This document shows positions 54,023 to 62,800 of a DNA stretch of 64,000 nucleotides, one piece after another. A program made the position numbers and the translations under genes. The notes below the pieces were generated by a model that saw only the letters and a program-made list of their open reading frames with translations, ran no database searches and was not told the origin of the DNA. Source of the stretch: JAHDHW01 sp965220465 (GTDB lineage: Bacteria > Bacteroidota > Bacteroidia > Chitinophagales > Saprospiraceae); NCBI GenBank assembly GCA_965220465.1, contig CBDCPZ010000025.1, forward strand, positions 310,001-374,000, written 5' to 3'. How positions within the stretch are numbered: position 1 is the stretch's first letter; each line of letters starts with the position of its first letter.

Positions 54023-54916
54023 TTAAATATGATGTTTTATCCCCTGAATGAGCCTTTCCATATCTCGATGAAAATCAGGATCAGGTCGGACAGGGATTCC
54101 ATTTCGAAAAGCCAGGCCTTTCAGGCTTTCCGGCAGCTGATCACTTGTAGGCATCTTTGCGCCTCTCACCAAAACCGGAATCACAGGAATTTTTCGTTCT
54201 AAAGCAGCTTCAATTTCAATCCTGACAAAATCCTTTTCATCGTCAATCCGCTTTTTGCCTTTTGGGATGTCAGATTCAACCCAATATGGGCCGATAATGG
54301 CAATTAATACGTTACACTCCCCTACTTTTTTGTTTAAATGATCTAAAAAATCTACCCCCAAAGGAATGGAATCCACATCTTTGAAAAGTTGTTTTCTTTC
54401 AAAAGCCCGCAACAGTTTGTCATAAATTCGGCCAGTCACATCTGCACTATCATTCCGTCTATATGAAATGAAGATGTTATTGAATGATTGAACAGGCTTT
54501 TTTATTCCGGTAGGGACAAAATCAGTTGACTTAATTTCAGAAGCTTTGGGTTCACTTTTTTTATAGGTTTGCCTGGATTTGTTCTGGATATTAAGCAAAT
54601 CGGCCGTGTCTCTTGGTTTTTCAGGAGCAACTGGTTTTGTGGTAGCTTTTCTTTTAGAATCATTTTGATCGGAAGGGTTTTGATAAACTTTTTGCTGCTT
54701 ATTTTCAAAGTTATTTCCTTTTTCTGTAGCTTCTATTTTTTTATAATTATTGTAGCCCATTCTCACCAATACAACCCCAAGCACAATTGCTATAATTGTA
54801 GGCAACATGCCCAATCCGCCTAAGATTGGGCCTAATATTCCCAAAACAATAAACATCAGACCGATCATGACATTTATTATAGAAGCCTGTTTTTTCAAGT
54901 TAGGTTTTTTGAACAC
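54023..54916 (-). CDS. membrane-anchored TIR-domain protein (copy 2)
   Basis: 297 residues with the same order as copy 1: two hydrophobic helices (about 12-58), a linker with DLLNIQNKSRQTY (about 107-120), and a TIR domain (about 143-297) with ISYRRNDSADVTGRIYD, KDVDSIPLGVDF, IGPYWVESD and FVRIEIEAAL. The TIR halves of copies 1 and 2 are the closest pair of the three, also at base level, while their linkers have drifted, so one arose by recent tandem duplication. The start is the first Met after a short AT-rich spacer. Confidence 0.9.
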   Translation of the reverse strand: MFKKPNLKKQASIINVMIGLMFIVLGILGPILGGLGMLPTIIAIVLGVVLVRMGYNNYKKIEATEKGNNFENKQQKVYQNPSDQNDSKRKATTKPVAPEKPRDTADLLNIQNKSRQTYKKSEPKASEIKSTDFVPTGIKKPVQSFNNIFISYRRNDSADVTGRIYDKLLRAFERKQLFKDVDSIPLGVDFLDHLNKKVGECNVLIAIIGPYWVESDIPKGKKRIDDEKDFVRIEIEAALERKIPVIPVLVRGAKMPTSDQLPESLKGLAFRNGIPVRPDPDFHRDMERLIQGIKHHI

Positions 54917-54987
54917 TTTTTTCTCAATTAATTTAAAATGTATTTTGTATTATATCATTACGAACTTACAAAAAACATAGGAATGAT

Positions 54988-55758
54988 TTAAATATGATGT
55001 TTTATCCCTTGAATCAATCTTTCCATGTCTTTATGAAAATCAGGATCAGGCCGCACAGGTATCCCGTTTCGATATGCCAATTCCGTCATACTTTCAGGTA
55101 ATTCATCTGCGGCAGGCATTTGTGCTTCTCTGACAAGAACCGGAATTACAGGAATATTTCGTTCCAAAGCAGCTTCTATTTCAACCCTCACAAAATCTTT
55201 TTTATCGTCGATTCTTTTTTGTCCTTTTGGAGTATTGGGCTCAATCCATTGATTTCCAATCACTGCAATCAACACATTACATTCTCCGACTTTTTGGTTT
55301 AAATGTTTTCGAAAATCAACGCCCAAAGGGATCGAATCCACATCTTTAAAAATTTGTTTTTTGTCAAAATCCCGCAATAAACTATCATAAATTCGACCGG
55401 TAACATTCGCTGAGTCGCTTCGACGATATGAAAGAAAAATATTACTTATTTTCTCTGTAGAATCAAGAACAATAGGCGTGAGTGGTCTGGATGTTTTTTT
55501 CTCTATAGCCCCTATATAGGATTTCCTTGATTTTGTCTGAATGCTTTCAGGTTCGGTTGTCTTTCCAGCATTTTTAAAATATCTATAACTGAACCACAAA
55601 CTCAAAAAGCCAATTCCAATAAATAATAAAGCTATTAAAATGGCATCGTCCGGGTTTCCGTGTATAATTTTTTGAATTTCAAAATACAATCCTAAAAACC
55701 CAAAAAGGAGAATTATTAGACCGAATACTAAAGCTAATATGGCAAAAAACTTGTTCAA
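54988..55758 (-). CDS. membrane-anchored TIR-domain protein (copy 3)
   Basis: 256 residues, with a shorter linker than its sisters. Two membrane helices (about 5-27 and 39-60), a linker with SIQTKSRKSY (about 77-86), then the TIR domain (about 104-256) with FLSYRRSDSANVTGRIYD, KDVDSIPLGVDF, IGNQWIEPN and FVRVEIEAAL. It is the most divergent of the three and the first transcribed, 89 nt after the SDR gene. The conserved xIQxKSRxxY linker motif suggests a function beyond spacing. Confidence 0.9.
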   Translation of the reverse strand: MNKFFAILALVFGLIILLFGFLGLYFEIQKIIHGNPDDAILIALLFIGIGFLSLWFSYRYFKNAGKTTEPESIQTKSRKSYIGAIEKKTSRPLTPIVLDSTEKISNIFLSYRRSDSANVTGRIYDSLLRDFDKKQIFKDVDSIPLGVDFRKHLNQKVGECNVLIAVIGNQWIEPNTPKGQKRIDDKKDFVRVEIEAALERNIPVIPVLVREAQMPAADELPESMTELAYRNGIPVRPDPDFHKDMERLIQGIKHHI

Positions 55759-55847
55759 AGCAAATCATTATGTAAAACAATAAATCAATTTGTTTTAGGA
55801 TTGTTTTCTCATAATTATGCTTCATAAAAATACAGAAAAAAGATCAA

Positions 55848-56621
55848 TTATTCCGGCGTAACATAAGCTGCTGTGATCCCGCCGTCCACCATAAATTCGG
55901 TTCCCGTCACATAAGAGGATTCATCAGACGCAAGGTACAACACAGCGGAAGCCATCTCCTTCGCTTCGCCAAACCGTCCCATCGGAATTTGTATCAAACG
56001 TCGTTGCTTTTTCTCTTCGGTATCTAAAAATTTCATTAGAAGATCCGTTCTTAAAGGTCCCGGGCAAAGCGCATTCACTCGGATATTCTCACGAGCATGG
56101 AGCACGGCCAATTCTCTGGTCATTGAAAGTACTGCGCCTTTGCTCGCTGTGTAAGCCAGCTGGGGCGTCGCTGCACCCAATAAAGCGACAAAGGATGCAG
56201 TGTTGATAATAGAACCTCCACCAGCTCTTCGCAAGGCTGGAATGGCATATTTGCAACCAAAAAAAACGCCCTTCACATTAATATTCATCGTCAGATCCCA
56301 GATTGATTCTTCTGTTGAAATCGCATCGCCATCATCGTTGTGCATGATTCCTGCGTTGTTGAAAATGATGTTCAACTTTCCGAAAGTCTTTTCAGCAAAA
56401 TTGACCATTTGCTTACAATCTGTGGCTTTTGAAACATCCGTGCGAATATAGTCTGCTTCTGCTCCGCTGGCTTTGATCATTTCCACCGTTTCGGCTCCGC
56501 CTTTATCGTTGACATCGGTGACCACAACGTTGGCTCCTTCTTTGGCAAACAAGATAGCTGTTTCTCTTCCGATCCCGCTGCTTCCGCCAGTGATGATGGC
56601 TACTTTGTTTTTTAATCGCAT
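55848..56621 (-). CDS. SDR-family oxidoreductase
   Basis: 257 residues. Classical short-chain dehydrogenase: GGSSGIGRETA cofactor motif, NNAGIM, the catalytic Ser/Tyr/Lys set (Tyr and Lys in YTASKG), PG motif (CPGPLRTD) and the end YVTGTEFMVDGGITAAY. It should reduce or oxidise a carbonyl/hydroxyl pair with NAD(P). Placed between the glutamine-synthetase-like gene and the TIR genes; possibly part of amine catabolism. Confidence 0.9.
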   Translation of the reverse strand: MRLKNKVAIITGGSSGIGRETAILFAKEGANVVVTDVNDKGGAETVEMIKASGAEADYIRTDVSKATDCKQMVNFAEKTFGKLNIIFNNAGIMHNDDGDAISTEESIWDLTMNINVKGVFFGCKYAIPALRRAGGGSIINTASFVALLGAATPQLAYTASKGAVLSMTRELAVLHARENIRVNALCPGPLRTDLLMKFLDTEEKKQRRLIQIPMGRFGEAKEMASAVLYLASDESSYVTGTEFMVDGGITAAYVTPE

Positions 56622-56630
56622 GTTTTATTA

Positions 56631-56752
56631 AGAGGTTAAAAAGTTAGAAGGTAAAAAGGTTAAGAAAAAATACTCCAAAAAAAATCTGACATCTCGCTAC
56701 TGACTACTGACTACTGTCCTCTGACCACTCGCCACTGTCTCCTCGCTACTCT
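56631..56752. repeat. octamer array followed by degenerate heptamer array
   Basis: Octamers AGAGGTTA, AAAAGTTA, GAAGGTAA, AAAGGTTA (56631-56662), then from 56683 to 56752 ten units in one 7-nt register: AATCTGA, CATCTCG, CTACTGA, CTACTGA, CTACTGT, CCTCTGA, CCACTCG, CCACTGT, CTCCTCG, CTACTCT. Found between the glutamine-synthetase-like stop and the SDR start. Confidence 0.85.
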
Positions 56753-56756
56753 CTAA

Positions 56757-58118
56757 TCAAATTCGCTCGAAATATCGTTTTCGTTCCCAATCTGTTACGG
56801 CAGTGTTATAAGCTTCAATTTCTTTTTTATAAAAATGGCTGTAATGCTCGATGACTTCTTTTCCGAAGGAATTTTTTGCAAATTCACTGTTTTCAAAATG
56901 TTGAACAGCTTCTCCTAAAGTATACGGAACTCTCGGTAAATGTTTTGCAGCATAAATATCTCCAACAAAACATTCCGGCGGTTCGATTTTATTTTTCAAA
57001 CCTTCCAAACCTGAAGCAAGGGATGCTGCAAAAGCAAGGTAAGGATTGCAATCTGCTCCGGGAATCCTGCATTCTATCCGCAAGCTTTTTCCCTTTCCGA
57101 CAACACGGAATCCTGCGGTTCGATTGTCATAACTCCAGGCCAATCGTGTTGGCGCCCACGAAGCATCAACAAATCTTTTGTAGGAATTGATCGTTGGTGC
57201 GTAAAAAGGCATCACATCCGGCACATGTTTGATCCAACCACCTAAAAACCAGCGAAATACATCAGAACATTCAACCGGCCCAAACTTTTGATCGCCGTCG
57301 AAAGCATTCTTTCCATCCTTCCACAAACTCATGTGAATATGACAGCTTGAACCAGCGCCATCTTCAGCAAATTTGGCCATAAAAGTCACGGACATATCCA
57401 TCGAATCTGCTATTTCTTTGAGGCATTGTTTGTAAACGACATGTCGGTCGGCCATTTCCAATATTTCCGAAAAACGCACGTTCAACTCGTGCTGACCAAG
57501 GCCCCACTCGCCTTTGGAGTTTTCAACAGGAATGCCTGATTTTTTTAAATGCCTTCTTGCAGCAGCGGTAAATTTTTCGGTTCGGGTGCCTTGTAAAATG
57601 TGATAATCTTCGAGATACCAACCCACTGGTTTTAAATCCTGAAAATGCTTTTCAAAAGCCTCTCGATAGTTGTTTTCAAAAACATAATATTCCAATTCTG
57701 ATGCAGCAAAAGTCTTAAATCCGGATGCTTTGGCGTGCTCAATTTGCTTTCTTAAAATTGACCGCGGAGCTTCTAAAATCCAATCGTGTGTTTTTTCGTT
57801 TTTTAAATCACAAATAACTAGCGCAGTCCGATCGAGCCAGGACGCTTCACGAAGCGTATTAAGATCCGGGACTAAATGAAAATCACCGTACCCCAACTCC
57901 CAATTGGCAAATTTGTAACCCGCAACCGGTTCCATTTCCATATCCGTGGTCAACAAATAATCGCAAGCATGCGTACCCGTTTCGATGGATTCGATGAAAA
58001 ATTCTGCGTCAAATCGTTTGCCTACCAATCGCCCGTAATGATCTGTGAAAGCAACAACAATCGTTTCGATTTCTTCATTTTCTACTTTTTCTTTTAATTC
58101 TGCATCGCTAAGTTTCAT
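56757..58118 (-). CDS. glutamine-synthetase-family enzyme (GlnA3/GlnA4/PuuA-like)
   Basis: 453 residues. N-terminal beta-grasp part (VVAFTDHYGRLVGKRFDAEFF) and the catalytic barrel with FAEDGAGSSCHIHMSLW (nucleotide and metal binding) and GKGKSLRIECRIPGADCNPYLAFAA (split by a short loop). The sequence is not that of a housekeeping GlnA: it lacks the adenylylation Tyr region and has the wording of gamma-glutamyl-amine synthetases, which join glutamate to putrescine, ethanolamine or similar with ATP. The ethanolamine-permease-like gene directly upstream (11 nt) supports an amine substrate. Confidence 0.88.
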   Translation of the reverse strand: MKLSDAELKEKVENEEIETIVVAFTDHYGRLVGKRFDAEFFIESIETGTHACDYLLTTDMEMEPVAGYKFANWELGYGDFHLVPDLNTLREASWLDRTALVICDLKNEKTHDWILEAPRSILRKQIEHAKASGFKTFAASELEYYVFENNYREAFEKHFQDLKPVGWYLEDYHILQGTRTEKFTAAARRHLKKSGIPVENSKGEWGLGQHELNVRFSEILEMADRHVVYKQCLKEIADSMDMSVTFMAKFAEDGAGSSCHIHMSLWKDGKNAFDGDQKFGPVECSDVFRWFLGGWIKHVPDVMPFYAPTINSYKRFVDASWAPTRLAWSYDNRTAGFRVVGKGKSLRIECRIPGADCNPYLAFAASLASGLEGLKNKIEPPECFVGDIYAAKHLPRVPYTLGEAVQHFENSEFAKNSFGKEVIEHYSHFYKKEIEAYNTAVTDWERKRYFERI

Positions 58119-58129
58119 TTGTTTTTCTT

Positions 58130-59467
58130 TTAAAATTTTACAGACTTTTCATCCTTGTAAGATAATTTAAACCAAATATAGGCAATCAATAAAATCGCAA
58201 AATAAATAAGTGCCAGCATGGGATTGTAAAACGTAATCGCAATAAAAGCAATGCAGGCAATGACCAAAGCGATGATCGGTGAAAAAGGATAAAACGGTAC
58301 TTTAAATGGTCTTTCCAAATCCGGTTCTTTCTTTCTCAAAACGAGTAAAGCCACCATCGAAATGATGTATAAATTTAAAGCACCGAAGCAGGCAATTGTG
58401 ATAATTTCACCGGTTTTCCCCGTCAACAAAGCAATGATTCCTATCACCATATTTATAACTAAAGCGTTCGCAGGCGTTTTAAATTTTGGATGAACATTTC
58501 CCAGTTTTTTTGGTGCAAAACCAACTCTTCCAAATTCAAAAGTCGCTCTCCCTGCTGCCAATATGATCCCATGAAAAGAAGCCACCAAACCAAACAAACC
58601 AATAAATGTAACCGCTTTGTATAAAAAATGGCTTTGCCCTACCGTATGAGCAATCGCCAATGGTAAAGGAGAATCCGAGGCATCCGCTCCAACTTCCGGA
58701 AACACAACTGCTTCCCAACCACCAACACCAACCGCTGAAGAAAAAGTCAACAAACAAAGCACCACCAAAGTCAAAATCGCGGAACCAAATCCGATCATTA
58801 CGTTGCGCTGCGGGTTGATCGTTTCTTCGGCGACATTGGCGACTCCTTCAATCGCCAGGAAAAACCAAATCGCAAATGGTAGGGCTGCAAAAGCTCCGGT
58901 CCAGCCATTTGGTAAAGCATTTCTTTCCAGGTTTTGCCATTCAAAGCTGGGAATCGTAGCTCCCGCAAAAATCAACAAACCAATTACAGCAACTACAGTA
59001 ACCACTAACTCAAAAGATGCCGCCGCTTGCACACCGTAAATATTGATCGCCGTAAAAATCAGATAAGAAAATATTGCAATCCCAATCACCGGAAGCGCCG
59101 GAATCAACAAATGCAGATAAGCACCTATGGCAAAAGCGATCGCCGGAGGAGCAAAAATAAATTCAATATTCTGCGCCATGCCGCCCAAAAAACCCCAATC
59201 TTTACCCAAAGCCCGGATCGCATAATCAAACGCTCCACCAGCTTTTGGGATTGCGCAAGCCAGCTCGGTATAACTAAAAGTAAAGGTCAGGTACATGACA
59301 ATAATAAAAGCTGTGGCGACTGCCAAGCCCAAAGTTCCACCTTTTTCAAGGCCCAGATTCCAACCAAAATACATTCCCGAAATGACATAACCCACGCCCA
59401 ATCCCCACAACATCAAAGGCCCTAAAGTTCTTTTTAATTGCTGTTGGTTTTGATCTGTTGCTGCCAT
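58130..59467 (-). CDS. APC-superfamily amino acid / ethanolamine permease
   Basis: 445 residues with about twelve membrane helices. The opening LKRTLGPLMLWGLGVGYVISGMYFGWNLGL (split by loops) and CAIPKAGGAFDYAIRALG match the ethanolamine permease (Eat) branch of the APC superfamily; the AIPKAGG Gly-rich helix binds the substrate amine. It imports an amine or amino acid through the cytoplasmic membrane. First gene of the same-strand run permease, glutamine-synthetase-like, SDR, TIR x3, ALDH. Confidence 0.88.
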   Translation of the reverse strand: MAATDQNQQQLKRTLGPLMLWGLGVGYVISGMYFGWNLGLEKGGTLGLAVATAFIIVMYLTFTFSYTELACAIPKAGGAFDYAIRALGKDWGFLGGMAQNIEFIFAPPAIAFAIGAYLHLLIPALPVIGIAIFSYLIFTAINIYGVQAAASFELVVTVVAVIGLLIFAGATIPSFEWQNLERNALPNGWTGAFAALPFAIWFFLAIEGVANVAEETINPQRNVMIGFGSAILTLVVLCLLTFSSAVGVGGWEAVVFPEVGADASDSPLPLAIAHTVGQSHFLYKAVTFIGLFGLVASFHGIILAAGRATFEFGRVGFAPKKLGNVHPKFKTPANALVINMVIGIIALLTGKTGEIITIACFGALNLYIISMVALLVLRKKEPDLERPFKVPFYPFSPIIALVIACIAFIAITFYNPMLALIYFAILLIAYIWFKLSYKDEKSVKF

Positions 59468-59873
59468 AAATGATGGGTTTTATTTTTTGATTTCACAATT
59501 TACATTTTTTTATGATATCAACAATTTTGGTAGTTTTGAATCTATCATTTAAAACTTGGTTTCCTTTATCCATTTTTCTTTACTTTGGGAAATATCAACG
59601 GACAAGATTCAAAGCACGTTATAACCCTGGCTAGTGTCTCAGATATAAGGCTGATATTTTCTGAAAGCTTAAAAATTAGAAACATTTGAGGATTTACGTG
59701 ATTTCACAATATTTGCACTGTAAAAATCATATTTCATATTATTTTGACAAATACACTAAGAAATTACTTAACAATGTATATATTCAGTAAACCTTTCTGT
59801 AAAAGAAGCCATAAAAATAGGCCTTTGTTGAAAAAATAAATATTTTCAACATTAACTTCTAGAACTAAACCGT
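59468..59873. other. 406-bp gap between divergent genes
   Basis: No gene. A weak promoter-like pair, TTTG (59712-59715) and TTATTTTG (59739-59746) with 23 nt between, lies 127 nt before the giant plus-strand gene. No repeats of note. Confidence 0.35.
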
Positions 59874-62800
59874 ATGAAAACTGTACCCCTTTTTTTCCTA
59901 AAAGGAATACTAAGTGTTGTATTTCTATTTCAAATTTCAACTGTTTGTTCTCAAGCGTTATGCAGCGAGGGTTGTGCTGTAAACGACAACTGTGCCGATC
60001 TGGCAGTTTCGGGTGGTCTTTGTTTGGGAAGCCCCACTTTTTTCTGTGAAGGTGAAACTGTCTGCGTAAATAACAATTCTGACCCAGATTCTTTTGATGA
60101 GTGGGTCGTTTGGTGGGATGATGGCGCAAGCTGTGATATCTTTCCCAATACGGTAACTGAGGCTTATCATGTTTATGATATTAGCCAGGATACTTGTCTT
60201 GAAAATATTGTTGGTTTAAGTAGAGTCATTTACATCAAAAACATTAAATATTGTGGCTCTGAACCCGAAGATTATAGCCTTAATTGTATTGCCACCTTTA
60301 TTAAAATAAAAGTAAACCCTGTCGCTAATTATGATAAGCCCCAAGCTATTTGCAAAGGAGAGGAAGCTTGTTTTACAAATATGAGTTGCATGAACGCGGA
60401 TACGGCTTTTTATGAATGGTATGTAGATGGAACGCTTATAACTGAGATGCTTAACTTTTGTTATATTTTTCCAACTGTGGGATTTTACGATGTTTGTTTG
60501 GTGGCAACCAATGAATGCGGGGTTGATAGTTTATGCCAGACCGTTAATGTCATAGATGTCCCTGTCGCCCTTTCTGCTTATTCTTATATTGGGGATTCCT
60601 GTATAGATGCTACTGTTGAGTTATATGACCAGTCAATAGGCCCTGCCTTTATATCATGGGAGGTAGTTACAGGTGGCAATTATCAATTTATTCCAAACGA
60701 TGATACCAGCTATCCGGATACGACAGTTGTTTTACTAGACTCTGACAGCTTTAACATAATGCATATTGCTAGCAACTTTTGTGGCACAGATACCAGTTTT
60801 GTTTTAGTCCCAGCTTTCGGTGTTCCGGGAATTTCCATTGAACCTTCTGGTCCAATCTGCGACACTATTTATTTTCCTGATGTTACCTACATTAATAGTT
60901 TCAGCATTGATACCGTCAAATGGGTTGTAGATAATTCCACAGATACGATATATGATTTTTATCCACAAATAATTCTTTCTGAGGGTGATCATATAATTGA
61001 GGTCATCGCACTTGGCCCGTGTGGTATAGCAACAGAAATTGTCCCTATAACTGTAAATTTAACAGACTCCATCATTTTCAATCCCATTGACGTGCTATGC
61101 GTTGATTCTGATCCGATATTGTTGGAGGTCATCCTGGTTTCGACAGGGGAACCAGTCCCGTTGAGCATGGGTACATTTAGCTGTATAAATCCTTTGTTTA
61201 TTGATAATGGCTTTTTTAATCCAACCCTGGCCGGTACTGGAACCTATACTATTTGTTTTGAAACATCTAATTCTCTGTGCCCTGGTTTTACATCCATTGA
61301 CATTGTTGTATCAACAGGAGAGGATGTACAGGTAGGGGACGATGAAGAAATTTGTATTGATGCAGGCGAACTCCAACTTGTTTTTTCGCCTCCCGGAGGC
61401 GAATGGTCTGGTGATGGTGTGACTGATCCTGTCAATGGGATATTTGATCCTATGGTTGCCGGCGGGGGATTGGGAGGTATTTTTATTTTGGAATACCGCT
61501 TTGAAGATACTGCCGGCTGCGTAACCTACAAAAATAAAGAAATAACTGTAGTAGAATTACCAGTGATTGAGGCCAACGATGTATCTATTTGCAAAGCCAA
61601 TATGGAATTTGATATAACTGTCTTGGCTGGCCCTGATATTCCTTCCAATGTTACTTGTTTTATAGATGGAATAGCGGGTTGTCTCTTCAATCCTGATACC
61701 ATGGTCATAGGGAGCTATGAAGTCATTTTTACCGCTTCTTCGATTGTAGGATGTAGCAAATTGGACACCATAACACTTGAAATTACAGAGCTCTTGCTAG
61801 TCATGGCACCTCCTGACACAACAGTATGTGCCGGGGATGCTCTTACTTTGATTGGAACACCATCATCTTGTGCAATTTGGTCTCCTTCGCCTTTTATTGA
61901 TATTAATAATGGAAACGTTAATACCAATGGTTTTGCGGGTGGTCAAACTTTTACCATTACCTGCAATGCTGGGACTGTTTGTGAAACAAGCGACGAAGTT
62001 ACGGTTACGGTTATTAGTGAAGGGGCGCAAGTCCTTCCTGTGGAAGATTGGGTTTGTGGTGCGCAGGCTGCCTATATTTTGCCTGATGGAACGCCAAATG
62101 ATGGTCAGTGGTTTGGCGATTTTTTAACTGGAAATGAAGTGGATATTTCCCAACTGGCTGCAGATAGTTCTTACACGTATGATTATACCGTATCCTACCT
62201 TCCTGATGCATGTGAGACTGCTTCGTTCATTTTAAATGTGGCGGCTCCGCCAATTGCCGGTTTCACAAATCCCCAGATTGGTTGCGTTGGTGTTGAAGTT
62301 GAATTCAACAATGTATCAACAGGAGCCACCCATTTCTTCTGGGACTTTGGGAATAACTTAACTGATACCCTACAAGATCCCACAATAATCTATGATGCAA
62401 TCGGGGATTATATGATTACCTTGGAAATATGGACAGAACACCCTGTTAGTGGGGATGTGCTTTGTATTGAAACTTTTACCGATACGATTCATATTTCGCA
62501 ACCACCGCAAAACGTAGAAATAGGTACAAATAGCTTTGAAGGCTGTGGCCCGTTGGAATTGGATTTTACAAATTTGAGTTCGGGAGAAAACATGAATTAC
62601 CAATGGCAAATCATCAATCTGCAAACCACAAATGTAGATAGCATTAACGGAGCTTCCCCTGGGACAATAGTCTTTGAACAAACAGAAAATGAAACTACTT
62701 TCTATGATGTAATCTTAAAAGGCTGGAATGATTGTGACACGTTAGTTGACACCATTCAAATAGCAGTGTTTCCAGACCCTACCGCTGATTTCGGAATTCA

